From an uncultured Bacillota bacterium (lineage in GTDB: Bacteria > Bacillota > Clostridia > Lachnospirales > Lachnospiraceae), in the NCBI GenBank assembly GCA_958352855.1, contig CATWQE010000065.1:1-14941 (forward strand): a stretch of 14,941 nucleotides of DNA, written 5' to 3'. The notes under the pieces were generated by a model. The model ran no database searches, had not been told where the DNA came from, and worked only from the letters and a program-made list of their open reading frames with translations. A program made the translations under genes and the position numbers. Shown here one piece after another: positions 7,131 through 13,292 of this stretch (the first letter of the stretch is position 1; the number at the start of each line of letters is the position of its first letter).

Positions 7131-7872
7131 CTCTCCGTATAAACACCAGATTTTCCTCAGAAGAACAGTCTGGCTCATAAACAAAATCAAGCCCCTGGAA
7201 GTCTTTTATATCTTCGGGATTTTCTATCTGATTCTCTGCCATCCAGCGTACCATCTCTCCCCTTGCCATCTTTGCCAGTGTTCCCTTTACCTTGATTTTT
7301 CCATTTTTTCGTTCTCCAAAAATGCAGTTTATCCACTGTATTTTTTCTTCTTTGTAAGCCTCCACTGCCTTGCTGTATTCTTTGGAAGCCAGGTTCACAA
7401 TCACAGCTTCTTCCCTGACTAATTCCTCATAAATCTGTTTTCCCCAGAATGCATATAAGTCTTTCCCCCTGGCTGTTTCCATCCTGCTCTGCATCTCCAG
7501 ACGATAGGGAATGACCCCATCACCTGGTTTTAAAATGCCATAAAATCCAGACAAAATCCGCAGATGTTCCGTCACATACTCCCACTGTTCTGTTGTAAAA
7601 ATCTGGGGCGCCATATACTGATACTGAATCCCCTCATATGCCAGAAGCGCAGGTGTTACCTGCCTCGTCAAGTCAAAAGTCAAAAGCTCCTCCATATTTT
7701 TTCTCACCAGCTTTTCGCTGCATTTCCAAAGGCTTTGAAGCTCCTTAAAATCCATATTTTTAAGGCTGCTTCGAAGTTCTTTGGCTTCTTCTATGAAAAC
7801 GGGTGTCGTCAGTTCAAAAGGATGGTCTTCCTGTATGTTCATTTTTTTCGCAGGTGATATGATAATCTTCAT
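7108..7872 (-). CDS. yaaA: YaaA/DUF328 family peroxide stress protein
   Basis: A soluble 254-residue protein of the YaaA family; the E. coli member (about 258 residues) binds DNA and lowers free iron during hydrogen peroxide stress. Seen: the N-terminal family signature MKIIISPAKKMN, LWKCSEKLVRKN, the LLAYEGIQYQYM region, LRILSGFYGILKPGDGVIPYRLEM, the conserved VNLASKEYSKAV and the C-terminal DFQGLDFVYEP. The frame is open 15 codons further upstream, but the ATG at 7872 is chosen because the family signature begins there and GGGAGGAGG lies nine bases before it. It converges on the MATE gene with a 4-bp overlap and diverges from a HAD gene. The start has its own extended -10 promoter. Confidence 0.93.
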   Translation of the reverse strand: MKIIISPAKKMNIQEDHPFELTTPVFIEEAKELRSSLKNMDFKELQSLWKCSEKLVRKNMEELLTFDLTRQVTPALLAYEGIQYQYMAPQIFTTEQWEYVTEHLRILSGFYGILKPGDGVIPYRLEMQSRMETARGKDLYAFWGKQIYEELVREEAVIVNLASKEYSKAVEAYKEEKIQWINCIFGERKNGKIKVKGTLAKMARGEMVRWMAENQIENPEDIKDFQGLDFVYEPDCSSEENLVFIRREKETPGF

Positions 7873-7893
7873 AAGTATTTTCCTCCTCCCTGA

Positions 7894-7922
7894 ATTGTAC
7901 CATTTTTCCCAATACACAACAA
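7894..7922 (-). promoter_or_regulatory. yaaA promoter
   Basis: The minus strand has TTGTTG (7922-7917), 17 bases, then TACAAT (7899-7894) preceded by TGG, i.e. an extended -10. The ribosome binding site and ATG follow within about 25 bases. Confidence 0.55.
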
Positions 7923-7954
7923 TAAAAATCTCTAATGCAGGACACCCTGGAATG

Positions 7955-7963
7955 TGGTATGAT
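7955..7963 (+). promoter_or_regulatory. Extended -10 promoter of the HAD gene at 8003
   Basis: TGGTATGAT (7955-7963) is an extended -10. No recognisable -35 sits 17 bases upstream, as is common for extended -10 promoters. It lies back to back with the yaaA promoter. Confidence 0.4.
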
Positions 7964-8002
7964 GGAAATAGAATAGTCAGAAGATAAAGGAGAGCTTTCG
8001 TT

Positions 8003-8668
8003 ATGATTCAAGCAATGATTTTTGATATGGACGGTGTTTTGTTCGATACAGAACGGATTTTAAAGGAAGGCTGGATGGACACAGCCGAAAAAATGGGCTT
8101 CTCTCTGGGAGAGGAAGAGCTTCGTCAGATGAGGGGCGGCTCTGCTGCCTGGGGCACTGCGCTCTTTGAAAAATGGTTTGGAGGCAGAATCAATTATATG
8201 GAAGCCCGGGCCATGCGCTCCCGGTATCTGGAAAACTACCTGGCTCACCATCCCCTTCCTGAAAAAAAGGGCTTAAAAGAAATTCTGCAATATCTACAAC
8301 AGCAGAACCTTCCTGTTGCGATTGCTACTTCTACAGAACGTGAGCGCGCTGCAAGCTACTGGGAAATGTCTGCCATTACCGGTTTCATCACAGCTTCTGT
8401 CTGCAGTGATGAAGTCGCAAACAGCAAACCAGACCCGGAAATCTTTCTCACAGCAGCCCAAAAACTGAATGTTCCCATAGAACATTGTATGGTTGTGGAA
8501 GACAGCATGAACGGTTTAAAAGCAGCCAGAGCAGCCGGAGCTTACTCCTGTATGATACCGGATCTCACTCCCTATAGTGAAGAATTTAAGCCATTTTGCG
8601 ATTATATCCTTAAAGATTTAACTGCTCTGATTCCCCTTCTGGAAGATCTGAATGGTTATGGAAAATAA
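8003..8668 (+). CDS. HAD-family phosphatase, beta-phosphoglucomutase-like
   Basis: A soluble 221-residue HAD subfamily IA protein. Motif I is FDMDGVLFDTE with Asp8 and Asp10, the form typical of the beta-phosphoglucomutase-like branch; the helical cap runs from about 16 to 85; motif II is IATST with Ser110; motif III is NSKPDPEIF with Lys142; motif IV is VVEDSMNG with Glu166 and Asp167. Most members of this branch are phosphatases of sugar phosphates or similar compounds, not mutases. I do not assign a substrate. The ATG at 8003 has AAAGGAG at 7986-7992. It is a single-gene unit between an extended -10 promoter and a strong terminator at 8692-8741. Confidence 0.9.
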   Translation: MIQAMIFDMDGVLFDTERILKEGWMDTAEKMGFSLGEEELRQMRGGSAAWGTALFEKWFGGRINYMEARAMRSRYLENYLAHHPLPEKKGLKEILQYLQQQNLPVAIATSTERERAASYWEMSAITGFITASVCSDEVANSKPDPEIFLTAAQKLNVPIEHCMVVEDSMNGLKAARAAGAYSCMIPDLTPYSEEFKPFCDYILKDLTALIPLLEDLNGYGK

Positions 8669-8691
8669 ATACCGGCAGCTAACAACCAGGT

Positions 8692-8741
8692 GACAGGTAG
8701 CAGCAGACTTCCTTACTGATGTTTGCTGCCCTGTCTTTTTT
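8692..8741 (+). terminator. Strong intrinsic terminator after the HAD gene
   Basis: GACAGG (8692-8697) pairs with CCTGTC (8730-8735), and beyond a two-base bulge GCAGCAGAC (8700-8708) pairs with GTTTGCTGC (8721-8729) with one G-U. Six T follow (8736-8741). Confidence 0.9.
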
Positions 8742-8796
8742 GTATTTCGGGCCATGATAGTCCGAAGCATTTCATAAAAAATTTAGATTTTCAAGA

Positions 8797-8825
8797 TTGT
8801 AGCCCCCATTTTCTAATGATATAAT
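8797..8825 (+). promoter_or_regulatory. Promoter of the VapD module
   Basis: TTGTAG (8797-8802), a 17-base spacer, then a perfect TATAAT (8820-8825). The expected transcription start is near 8832, leaving a leader of only about 18 bases before the ATG at 8850. The rest of 8742-8796 shows nothing recognisable. Confidence 0.65.
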
Positions 8826-8827
8826 GA

Positions 8828-8848
8828 AAAGCAGAAGGAGGCTGCTTT
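8828..8848 (+). promoter_or_regulatory. Perfect inverted repeat around the ribosome binding site of the VapD module
   Basis: AAAGCAG (8828-8834) and CTGCTTT (8842-8848) are exact inverted repeats; the seven bases between them are exactly the ribosome binding site AAGGAGG. It starts two bases after the -10 and spans the expected transcription start, so as DNA it is well placed to be an autoregulatory operator. As RNA it could hide the binding site in a loop only if transcription starts upstream of 8828. Confidence 0.55.
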
Positions 8849-8849
8849 C

Positions 8850-9188
8850 ATGTTAAAAATGATGATCCGCATGGATGATGATAAGATTACGACAGAGAAA
8901 AAATACCATTTGGATGGTATTTACAGTACAATCAATAATGCATTCCTTACGATGGGACTTCCTCGTATTGAGGATGGTTCTGGTGCCTTGGTATATCGTG
9001 ACTGTGGACGTACAAGAGATTTCAGCCTGTTTGGGAAAATAGTCAATACTTTGAAAAAGCAGGCCTGGTTTATGGATAATGTAGCCGTCTGGCGTTTATA
9101 TGACAGTGACGATTCCGATAGCCCCGAAGATTTTAACGAAGAAGATTTGCTGACCCATTACAGAGAAAAACAGGCTATGAGGGCTTAA
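8850..9188 (+). CDS. Unrecognised 112-aa partner of VapD-like protein, possible antitoxin
   Basis: I do not recognise this protein by name. It is small, soluble and ends in an acidic stretch (about residues 85-100, rich in Asp, Glu and Ser). The likely order is a strand at 2-8, a helix at 20-36, a strand at 45-50, a helix at 57-72 and a strand at 77-84. This resembles the ferredoxin-like layout of VapD and Cas2, and the helix 2 to last-strand stretch QAWFMDNVAVWRLYD recalls the QYAWF...VRDIRMLRI region of VapD proteins as I remember them. It starts at ATG 8850 with AAGGAGG at 8835-8841. The VapD-like gene begins four bases after its stop, so the two form one operon. Position as first gene under a palindromic operator suggests an antitoxin or a second subunit; this is inference. 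Confidence 0.7.
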   Translation: MLKMMIRMDDDKITTEKKYHLDGIYSTINNAFLTMGLPRIEDGSGALVYRDCGRTRDFSLFGKIVNTLKKQAWFMDNVAVWRLYDSDDSDSPEDFNEEDLLTHYREKQAMRA

Positions 9189-9192
9189 TCTT

Positions 9193-9555
9193 TTGGAAAG
9201 AAAATATTTTAAGGCACTGAATTTTGATTTAGATACACATCAGTTACAAAAGCACTATCCGGGAGCCAACTATCGGCAGGCATACGATGATTTGCGTCGC
9301 TTTTTTAAGAAACACCAATTTTCACACCGGCAGGGCTCCGGGTACATATCCAAGGATAAGCTGGCCACAGCAGATATATATGACCTGATGGATGATTTGG
9401 GCCAGCAGCTTCCATGGATTGGTGTCTGTGTCAATAAAATTGATGTTACTAATGTGGGACGACAGCACGATTTGACAGAACTGTTAAAGTCATCAGAGGA
9501 CATTGTAATCGACGATTCCCTTCTGATTGCTCCACCTAAGGAACTAACCCAATAA
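9193..9555 (+). CDS. vapD: VapD-family protein (Cas2-like endoribonuclease toxin)
   Basis: VapD proteins are small ferredoxin-fold RNases related in structure to Cas2 and act as toxins in VapXD-type systems. Seen: first strand ending FDLDT at residues 11-15, holding the conserved acidic pair; YPGANYRQAYDDLRRF at 22-37; the KHQFSHRQGSGY turn at 40-51; and QLPWIGVCVNKIDVTNV at 72-88. With 120 residues it is longer than the classic VapD of about 93; the extra part is a C-terminal tail after about 95. The only usable start is TTG at 9193, with GAGGG about ten bases upstream inside the end of the previous gene and a 4-base gap, so translation is probably coupled. A terminator follows. Family is fairly sure, toxicity unproven. 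Confidence 0.82.
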   Translation: MERKYFKALNFDLDTHQLQKHYPGANYRQAYDDLRRFFKKHQFSHRQGSGYISKDKLATADIYDLMDDLGQQLPWIGVCVNKIDVTNVGRQHDLTELLKSSEDIVIDDSLLIAPPKELTQ

Positions 9556-9568
9556 GGATACATATCAG

Positions 9569-9601
9569 GCAGGACGACACGACAAGCGTCCTGCTTCTTT
9601 T
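9569..9601 (+). terminator. Intrinsic terminator of the VapD module
   Basis: GCAGGACG (9569-9576) pairs perfectly with CGTCCTGC (9587-9594), then TTCTTTT. It closes the two-gene plus-strand unit 14 bases after the stop of the VapD-like gene. Between it and 9702 I see nothing else supportable. Confidence 0.85.
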
Positions 9602-9701
9602 GTGCCTTCGCCCCTTCGAACCACCATGTCCTGAAACTTGGGTATCTTCTCTTTTTGATTCTCTTCTTCTATTTCCATCCAACATCTTTTATACACTTCT
9701 T

Positions 9702-10049
9702 TTACCGTTTGGCATTATGACATGGAGTTTCCATATTCTGCTTTGCAATCTCCATGATTTCATTGTATTTATTCATAATATAGCCAAAATTTTTCCTCTT
9801 GTGAGGCAGGGTACAATGACTGCAATCTTTTACCCCATTTTCTGTATACTTATAATTTCCCCCACATTTACTTCCCAGCGCATACAAGGGACAATAACAA
9901 AAAAGACAGTTAAAATTTTCCGTATCTTTTGTCTCATGACAAGGGAAAAATTCACACTCCTTATGAGAATAAAAGGAAAAGTGTTTTCCCTCCCAATAAG
10001 GTTTTTCCTGTTCTTTTTTTATTTCTTTCTTTGTGTTTTCTGCTTCCAT
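9702..10049 (-). CDS. Cysteine-rich small-domain metal-binding protein
   Basis: A 115-residue soluble protein of the cysteine-rich small domain family (the group with CEFFPCH ... NFNCLFCYCPLY ... CGGN ... CSHC). The spacing of the cysteines suggests binding of zinc or another metal; no enzymatic role is known to me. After a charged N-terminus of about 25 residues come FYSHKECEFFPCHE, then TENFNCLFCYCPLYALGSKCGGNYKYTENGVKDCSHC, then a lysine-rich helix. An ATG at 10055 lies only two bases from AAAGGAG (10058-10064); the in-frame ATG at 10049 lies eight bases from it and is preferred. It starts 15 bases after the FliB-like gene stop, so both form one operon. Confidence 0.85.
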   Translation of the reverse strand: MEAENTKKEIKKEQEKPYWEGKHFSFYSHKECEFFPCHETKDTENFNCLFCYCPLYALGSKCGGNYKYTENGVKDCSHCTLPHKRKNFGYIMNKYNEIMEIAKQNMETPCHNAKR

Positions 10050-10064
10050 ATCCATTGCTCCTTT

Positions 10065-11222
10065 CTATTCTCCCAAAACTTCCATCAGTTTTTCGGGACT
10101 ATATATAGATCTGGTATCAAAAAATTCTTCCAGTAAATTCAGGTTTTCATCGGAATGTTCAATTTCTCTGGCATAGGTGTAAGCTACTTCTACCAAATCC
10201 TGAAACTCCAGTTTTTCTCCTTGAAACAGCCATCTGTCCATAGCTAACTCCTCTATCCACAGAACACTAAACACAGACAAAACCGCCTTTGTATAAATCA
10301 TATCATCATAAACTGCACCGCAAAAATAAGTGTATAGAAAAAACAATAAGAGCTGTTCCTTATAAATTTCCCACTGCTGTTTTTGCTCTTCTGTTTCTTG
10401 CATCTGCCTGCGAAATTCCTGTCTGATTTGCTGATAATAACCTTCATCCTGTGCATATAATTGCTGTTCCAAACGCTCCAAAGTCCTTGGCCATTCTTCT
10501 CTTAATACCTCCAGCTTCTGCAAATCCTTCAGCATCTTTTTCCGAATCTTTAGAGCTTTTGTTTTCAAATTTCTGTTCTCTGTGTTCTGGCTACTTTCCA
10601 GAAAATTCTGAATTTCCTCATCCAGATTCAATTCCAGTAAGGTTCCATGGTCCAAGGCTTTCTGCGCAAGATCGGCTGTGTTTAAAATCAGCGCCATCCT
10701 GGTAGAAATACTCAGTTTCCGGTTTTGCAAAATGCCAAACAACACTTCCCTGGCTTCTTCCAGCCAGTCATACAAAATACTGTCAAAGTCCTCATAATCC
10801 TCCTCTTCCAAGACTTCATCCGCTTCTTCCAGAAAACGAACCGGCTCCTTTTGTCCCAATATCATCTCAGCCGCTACCGGACAAGATAAGGACAAGGAAA
10901 ATTCCCGGACTTCTTCAAATTCCTCTATATGTCTTGGATACAGACGGCAGGTATCGCACAAACTCTCTGCTCCCAATTCCCTGTATAAGTCGCAGAGATT
11001 CTCTTCATTCAAAAAGGCGCAGCGCCTATTGTATTGATGAAAAACTCCCTCCTCCCAGTCAATGGATTTTTGCAGGCGGATTCCAAATTCTCCCTGTACA
11101 TGGTTGTATTTTTTCAGAGATTTTTCATCAATCACGATTTGCCAGCCTGCACAGCAGGTTGCAGGACAACGGTCTGCTGTGCAGGTAAAATTGTCATAAT
11201 ATTGTGGTTTTCTATAATACAT
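10065..11222 (-). CDS. FliB-like cysteine-rich protein (flagellin lysine-N-methylase family)
   Basis: A 385-residue protein of the family named after Salmonella FliB, which methylates flagellin lysines. The N-terminal 115 residues carry the diagnostic cysteines: C14, C19, C23 and C24 (CTADRCPATCC), C68, C77, C89, C92 (LCDTCRLYPR) and C114 (SLSCPVAAEM), probably a metal-cluster site. The rest is helical and rich in Glu and Gln, with an aromatic segment LLLFFLYTYFCGAVYDD near the C-terminal third. No flagellar gene is present in the window, so the methylase name is a family label only. The ATG at 11222 begins the conserved YYRKPQYYDNF; its ribosome binding site is poor (AAGGAA about 12 bases away). 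A promoter lies at 11260-11288. It is followed closely by the small cysteine-rich gene. Confidence 0.85.
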   Translation of the reverse strand: MYYRKPQYYDNFTCTADRCPATCCAGWQIVIDEKSLKKYNHVQGEFGIRLQKSIDWEEGVFHQYNRRCAFLNEENLCDLYRELGAESLCDTCRLYPRHIEEFEEVREFSLSLSCPVAAEMILGQKEPVRFLEEADEVLEEEDYEDFDSILYDWLEEAREVLFGILQNRKLSISTRMALILNTADLAQKALDHGTLLELNLDEEIQNFLESSQNTENRNLKTKALKIRKKMLKDLQKLEVLREEWPRTLERLEQQLYAQDEGYYQQIRQEFRRQMQETEEQKQQWEIYKEQLLLFFLYTYFCGAVYDDMIYTKAVLSVFSVLWIEELAMDRWLFQGEKLEFQDLVEVAYTYAREIEHSDENLNLLEEFFDTRSIYSPEKLMEVLGE

Positions 11223-11259
11223 GGGGCTTCAAATTCCTTATTCTTTATATTCCATCAAT

Positions 11260-11288
11260 ATTATAAACACATTAGGAGATTTGAGCAA
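11260..11288 (-). promoter_or_regulatory. Promoter of the FliB-like operon
   Basis: The minus strand has TTGCTC (11288-11283), 17 bases, then a perfect TATAAT (11265-11260). The -35 lies inside the last codons of the ADP-ribosylglycohydrolase gene, so the FliB-like operon can be expressed separately although it lies downstream on the same strand; no terminator separates the two. Confidence 0.6.
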
Positions 11289-12279
11289 TTGCTTTTTCTA
11301 TTGAATCCGTAAGTTTTTCAAAAGAAATCTGATTTATCTGTTCCAGCAACTGTACTTCTTTTCTATCAAATGCATTTTCTCCCATATATGCACCACAAAT
11401 CCCACATGCCATAGCCCCAATGGTATCTGTGTCCCCGCCTATATTCGCGGCATATCTGGCACATAGATTAGGCTCCCCTTTGGACAACTGCACCAGTGCC
11501 AGTGCACTTGGAATACTCTCCGATACAGCCAAGCCCGTTCCAATAGAATCATAAATTCTCTGTAGAATCACCTCAGCTTCTTTCGGTTCTTTCGCTATTT
11601 GAATTGCCATCTCTATTCGCCTTGGAACAGAAGCTGAGCAAATTTCATAACCCTTCTTTTCTCCTAGTCTCGCTACTTCTATACTGTAACGAAGTATTGT
11701 TTCCAAATTTTTTTCTCCCTCTGAAGCTTTTGATACTGCTGCAGCAATTGCTGCAGCTCCAGCGATTGCACAGCTCGTATTATGCGTAGGCATACACAGC
11801 TGCGCCACCTGTCCTACCAATTCTTCCTTAGATTTTCCTGCATATACAAGCCCAACTGGAAGGATTTTCATTGCTCCTCCATTGGTACTACCCTTTTTCC
11901 CTGCTATTTCTATAGGAACTCCTTCTTTCAGCAGTTGAAAAGCTGCTGCTGTACTAGGTCCTATGACCTGCTTACTTTTTGTTCCTTCTTGCGCCCACCT
12001 CTGCAGTTTCTCCATAAAAAGCTTTGGATTTACTCTACCCCTATTCTCTTCTAGCATTTCTATTACCAAAATCATATTCTCCGTATCATCTGTTACCTCA
12101 CCAGCTACGAATCCTTTGGAGATTTCATGTTCTGGATGACCTGGTAAAAATTCCTTCACATGGCCATATACACACTGAATCTTTTTCAGTGTCCACATCT
12201 CTACAGGCATTCCAAAAGCATCGCCATATGCCGCACCAATCAATGCACCTTTAATTCTTTTCCGTTCAATCAAGTTCAT
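11272..12279 (-). CDS. ADP-ribosylglycohydrolase family protein
   Basis: A compact 335-residue member of the DraG/ARH-type family, which cleaves N- or O-glycosidic bonds to ADP-ribose or related ribosides using two metal ions. Seen: IGAAYGDAFGMPVE at residues 14-27; the first metal motif TDDTEN at 63-68; STNGGAMKILPVGL near 131-144; THNTSCAIAGAA near 165-176; and the second metal motif NIGGDTDTIGAM at 279-290. All metal ligands appear present, so it should be active. The start at 12279 has an AGGAGGT ribosome binding site and overlaps the end of the PfkB-type kinase gene by 14 bases, so the two are translationally linked. It is the second such hydrolase in this cluster. Substrate unknown; the kinase partner points to sugar or nucleoside salvage rather than protein de-ADP-ribosylation. 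Confidence 0.92.
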   Translation of the reverse strand: MNLIERKRIKGALIGAAYGDAFGMPVEMWTLKKIQCVYGHVKEFLPGHPEHEISKGFVAGEVTDDTENMILVIEMLEENRGRVNPKLFMEKLQRWAQEGTKSKQVIGPSTAAAFQLLKEGVPIEIAGKKGSTNGGAMKILPVGLVYAGKSKEELVGQVAQLCMPTHNTSCAIAGAAAIAAAVSKASEGEKNLETILRYSIEVARLGEKKGYEICSASVPRRIEMAIQIAKEPKEAEVILQRIYDSIGTGLAVSESIPSALALVQLSKGEPNLCARYAANIGGDTDTIGAMACGICGAYMGENAFDRKEVQLLEQINQISFEKLTDSIEKAIAQIS

Positions 12280-13192
12280 GTTCTACCTCCTGCCAAGTCG
12301 GTGAAAATCTAGCTCCTATACCTGTACAGGTGTAAGCTGCACAAGCTGTAGCAAATTCCATAGATTTTTTCAAGTTTTTCTTTTTCAAACAATAACTAAA
12401 CAAAAAACTTCCTATATAAGAATCCCCTGCTCCGGTAGTATCAACTACCTGTATTTTTTTGCTGGGAATTACAATTTTTCTATTATTTCTATCAAATGCA
12501 ACAGAACCTTTGCTACCCTGCGTAAATAAAAAAATCCCTTTACAATAATGTCTCAATATCTTAACACATGCTTCCAAATCCTGTGTTCCTGTCAGTGCAT
12601 ACAATCCCTCTGAACATGGGGCAAAAATATCTACATAAGTAAGCGCATTTAGAATTTCCTGTTTTGAAAATCCCAATCCTTCCATGGTTTCCAATCCAAC
12701 CTGCATATTAAAAGCAGTTGTAACACCAGCCTTTTTTGCAACTATAAGTCCAGCAAGAGCTGGCTCTTTTGGAAGCAAATCTGTGTAATAAACTTCACAA
12801 TTTTTAATTTCCTCCTGCGGAATTTCTTCTTGCTTTAACGCACCAAATGCATCTCCCATATTCAGCATAATAAATTTTGCACCAGTTCTATCCACAACAA
12901 TTTCTGTATGCAGGGTGCTTTTACCTTGTTTCACCTTCATATGCTCTATATCAATCTTTTCCTGTCTGAGACTTTCCAGCACACATTGTCCTAATTTATC
13001 ATCACCTACAGCACCTGTATAACCACAGACCGCTCCCAATCTGGCCATTTGTACCATAACATTGGTACCACTTCCTCCTGGTTGATGTTCCGTACTCTCC
13101 ACCATACAAAAACCATCTTCCTTTGGCAAAACATCTACTTTCATAAGTACATCCATTGCCAGCGTCCCAATTCCCCAAACCTGTTTTTCCAT
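12266..13192 (-). CDS. PfkB-family carbohydrate/nucleoside kinase
   Basis: A soluble 308-residue ribokinase-type enzyme that phosphorylates a sugar or nucleoside with ATP. Seen: N-terminal strand VWGIGTLAMDVLMKVDVLP; PfkB signature region HQPGGSGTNVMVQMARLG at 36-53; the GYTGAVGDDKLGQ motif at 58-69; and the C-terminal signature DTTGAGDSYIGSF at 251-263 with catalytic Asp257 and the GAGD anion hole. The frame is open 22 codons further, but the ATG at 13192 is chosen because family homology begins there and AAGGAG lies nine bases upstream. Its end overlaps the small ADP-ribosylglycohydrolase gene. A terminator or attenuator hairpin lies just upstream at 13222-13252. The substrate (ribose, nucleoside or other sugar) cannot be told. 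Confidence 0.92.
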   Translation of the reverse strand: MEKQVWGIGTLAMDVLMKVDVLPKEDGFCMVESTEHQPGGSGTNVMVQMARLGAVCGYTGAVGDDKLGQCVLESLRQEKIDIEHMKVKQGKSTLHTEIVVDRTGAKFIMLNMGDAFGALKQEEIPQEEIKNCEVYYTDLLPKEPALAGLIVAKKAGVTTAFNMQVGLETMEGLGFSKQEILNALTYVDIFAPCSEGLYALTGTQDLEACVKILRHYCKGIFLFTQGSKGSVAFDRNNRKIVIPSKKIQVVDTTGAGDSYIGSFLFSYCLKKKNLKKSMEFATACAAYTCTGIGARFSPTWQEVEHELD

Positions 13193-13221
13193 AATATTTT
13201 TCTCCTTTCTGCTACGCGTAC

Positions 13222-13252
13222 AAAAGGGAACACCTTCCTTGGCATTCCCTTT
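13222..13252 (-). terminator. Terminator or attenuator between the large hydrolase and the kinase
   Basis: On the minus strand GGGAATGCC (13249-13241), loop AAGGAA, GGTGTTCCC (13234-13226), followed by TTTT. Two of the nine pairs are G-U/U-G wobbles that exist only in the minus-strand RNA; on the plus strand they are mismatches, so the structure fits minus-strand transcription. Three further A-U pairs can extend it. The short U run suggests partial termination. A smaller hairpin (ATTCTC/GAGAAT) lies just before it. Confidence 0.6.
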
Positions 13253-13292
13253 CCCCATTGCGCAATTCTCTGCAAGAGAATGCTATCTTACT

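Noticed and set aside
7873..7917. Longer N-terminus for yaaA starting at 7917
   Set aside because: The extra 15 residues contain the promoter -10 and the ribosome binding site, and the family begins at MKIIISPAKKMN.
8598..8620. Another CCTTAA...TTTAAC stretch resembling the regulator box
   Set aside because: It lies inside the HAD coding sequence, matches poorly in spacing, and has no promoter context.
9565..9690. Short minus-strand open frame between the VapD terminator and the cysteine-rich gene (contains MVVRRGEG)
   Set aside because: No ribosome binding site and it reads through the terminator hairpin of the opposite strand; cannot be supported as a gene.
9600..10136. Open frame of 178 codons on the plus strand, rich in Phe and Leu
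   Set aside because: It lies opposite the cysteine-rich protein gene, whose cysteine motifs are clear; the hydrophobic composition is what the complement of a Lys/Glu-rich gene gives.
13193..13258. Longer N-terminus for the PfkB kinase starting at 13258
   Set aside because: The extra 22 residues are encoded by the terminator-like hairpin and the ribosome binding site; the PfkB fold begins at the ATG at 13192.
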